From NCBI GenBank assembly GCA_949126835.1, contig OX421493.1, forward strand, positions 60,063,898 to 60,127,897: DNA of 64,000 nt, read 5' to 3'. Below are positions 62,105 to 64,000 of this stretch, piece by piece. Source of the stretch: Anisus vortex. Lineage: Eukaryota > Mollusca > Gastropoda > Planorbidae. The notes below the pieces were generated by a model. The model made no database searches. It was not told the DNA's origin and saw only the letters and a program-made list of their open reading frames with translations. Position 1 is the stretch's first letter. The number at the start of each line of letters is the position of its first letter. The translations under genes and the position numbers were made by a program.

Positions 62105-64000
62105 ATTACATCAGTTGATTGTCATTAGCAGATTTTATGTTGATATAGCAGATTTTATGTTGATAATAGCAGATTTTATGTTGAGAATAGCTGACTTTAT
62201 GTTGATAATAGCAGATTTTATGTTGATAATAGCAGATTTAATGTTGATAATAGCAGATTTTATGTTGAGAATAGCAGACTCTATGTTAATAATAGCAGAC
62301 TTTATGTTAATAATGGCAGATTATATGTTGATAAAAGCAGATTTTATGTTGCTAATAGCAGATTTTATGTTGCTAATAGCAGATTTTATATTGATAATAG
62401 CAGATTTTATGTCGATAATAGCAGATTTTATGTTGATAATAGCAGATTTTATGTCGATAATAGCAGATTTTATATTGATAATAGCAGACTTTATGTCGAT
62501 AATAGCAGATTTTATGTTGATAATAGCAGATTATATGTTGAGAATAGCAGATTTTATGTTGATAATAGCAGATTTTATGTTGATAATAGCAGATTTTATG
62601 TTGATAATAGCAGATTATATGTTGAGAATAGCAGATTTTATATTGATAATAGCAGACTTTATGTTGATAATAGCAGATTTTATGTCGATAATAGCAGATT
62701 TTATGTTGATAATAGCAGATTTTATGTTGATAATAGCAGATTTTATGTCGATAATAGCAGATTTTATGTTGATAATAGCAGATTTTATGTCGATAATAGC
62801 AGATTTTATGTTGATAATAGCAGATTTTATGTTGATAATAGCAGATTTTATGTCGATAATAGCAGATTTTATGTTGATAATACCAGACTTTTTGTTGATA
62901 ATAGCAAATTTTATGTTGATACTAGCAGACTTTATGTTTATAATAGCAGACTTTATGTTGAGAAAAGCAGATTTTATATTGATAATAGCAGACTTTATGT
63001 TGATAATAGCAGATTTTATGTTGATAATAGCAGATTTTATGTTGATAATAGCAGATTTAATGTTGATAATAGCAGATTTTATGTTGATAATAGCTGACTT
63101 TATGTTGATAATAGCAGATTTAATGTTGATAATAGCAGATTTTATGTTGACAATAGCAGATTTTATGTTGATAATAACAGATTTTATGTTGAGAATAGCA
63201 GATTTTATGTTGATAATAGCAGACTTTATGTCGATAATAGAAGACTTTATGTCGATAATAGAAGATTTTATGTTGATAAAAGCAGATTTTATGTTGATAA
63301 TAGCAGATTTTATGTTGATAATAGCAGATTTTATGTTGATAATAGCAGATTTTATGTTGATAATAGCAGATTTTATGTTGATAATAGCAGACTTTATGTT
63401 GATAATAGCAGATTTTATGTTGATAATAGCAGATTATATGTTGAGAATAGCAGATTTTATATTGATAATAGCAGACTTTATGTTGATAATAGCAGATTTT
63501 ATGTCGATAATAGCAGATTTTATGTTGATAATAGCAGATTTTATGTTGATAATAGCAGATTTTATGTTTATAATAGCAGATTTTATGTTGATAATAGCAG
63601 ATTTTATGTCGATAATAGCAGATTTTATGTTGATAATACCAGACTTTTTGTTGATAATAGCAAATTTTATGTTGATACTAGCAGACTTTATGTTTATAAT
63701 AGCAGACTTTATGTTGAGAAAAGCAGATTTTATGATGATAATAGCAGACTTTATGTTGATAATAGCAGATTTTATGTTGATAATAGCAGACTTTATGTTG
63801 ATAATAGCAGACTTTATGTTGATAATAGCAGATTTTATGTTGATAATAGCAGATTTTATGTTGATAATAGAAGGTTTTATGTTGATAATAACAGATTTTA
63901 TGTCGATAATAGCAGATTTTATGTTGATAATAGCAGACTTAATGTTGATAATAGCAGATTTTATGTTGATAATAGCAGATTTTATGTTGATAATAGCAGG
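62105..64000. repeat. 21-bp minisatellite, about 90 copies, continues past window
   Basis: The unit GTTGATAATAGCAGATTTTA plus T. Variants GTCGATAAT, GTTGAGAAT, GACTTTAT and GATTATAT recur in the same order around 62500-62980 and 63370-63740, so long segments of the array have themselves been duplicated. It starts just beyond the receptor 3' UTR. Confidence 0.97.

Overview
The window looks like nuclear DNA of a gastropod mollusc. It has long phase-1 introns, abundant LINE and tRNA-derived SINE debris, hAT elements, and F-type lectin (FTP) plus EGF-like exons of the kind common in snails. A freshwater pulmonate is my best guess; the genus cannot be fixed from sequence alone. Nothing prokaryotic, viral or CRISPR-like was seen.

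The main result is one complete gene on the + strand, 20663-61861, assembled from 20 exons. Every internal junction is phase 1 with GT-AG ends. It encodes a predicted 1014-residue single-pass membrane protein. The order is signal peptide (exon 1), module A (exons 2-7), module B (exons 8-13), four MEGF-type EGF-like exons (14-17), a Cys-rich exon (18), a transmembrane helix (exon 19) and a 17-residue cytoplasmic tail (exons 19-20). Modules A and B have the same exon order, phases and nearly the same sizes: EGF, two exons of a degenerate galactose-binding-like fold, two exons of an FTP domain, EGF. The module was therefore duplicated as a block. The likely role is an extracellular recognition receptor; ligand and signalling partner are unknown.

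Layout: 0-7 kb holds LINE and SINE fragments. 7.4-9.4 kb is a decayed hAT transposon. At 10.7 kb there is a possible first exon of a small secreted peptide on the - strand. 11-17 kb holds three LINE remnants. 17.5-20.4 kb is a 40-bp minisatellite ending 235 bp before the receptor start codon. 20.7-61.9 kb is the receptor gene. 62.1 kb to the end is a 21-bp array that runs out of the window.

The second theme is tandem repetition. More than 25 minisatellite arrays cover roughly 23 kb, about a third of the window, and most lie inside receptor introns. Several are not neutral filler. The array before exon 6 consists of seven copies, at exact 48-bp spacing, of a 3' splice site plus the start of that exon, all in the same phase and open. 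The array before exon 18 repeats its acceptor and first codons with a 41-bp period, so every upstream acceptor leads to a stop. A 54-bp array in intron 13 carries in-phase acceptors leading into a possible 102-nt cassette exon. A 19-bp array in intron 9 repeats a consensus 5' splice site about 60 times. Arrays in intron 4 and intron 16 are open in the frame of the neighbouring exon. Together these suggest a receptor whose splicing could be diversified by minisatellite-borne splice sites. That is inference and needs transcript data.

Three LINE fragments of different families each carry a minisatellite made by codon-preserving amplification of a short piece of their own reverse-transcriptase ORF. 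This suggests that tandem expansion is a general property of this genome.
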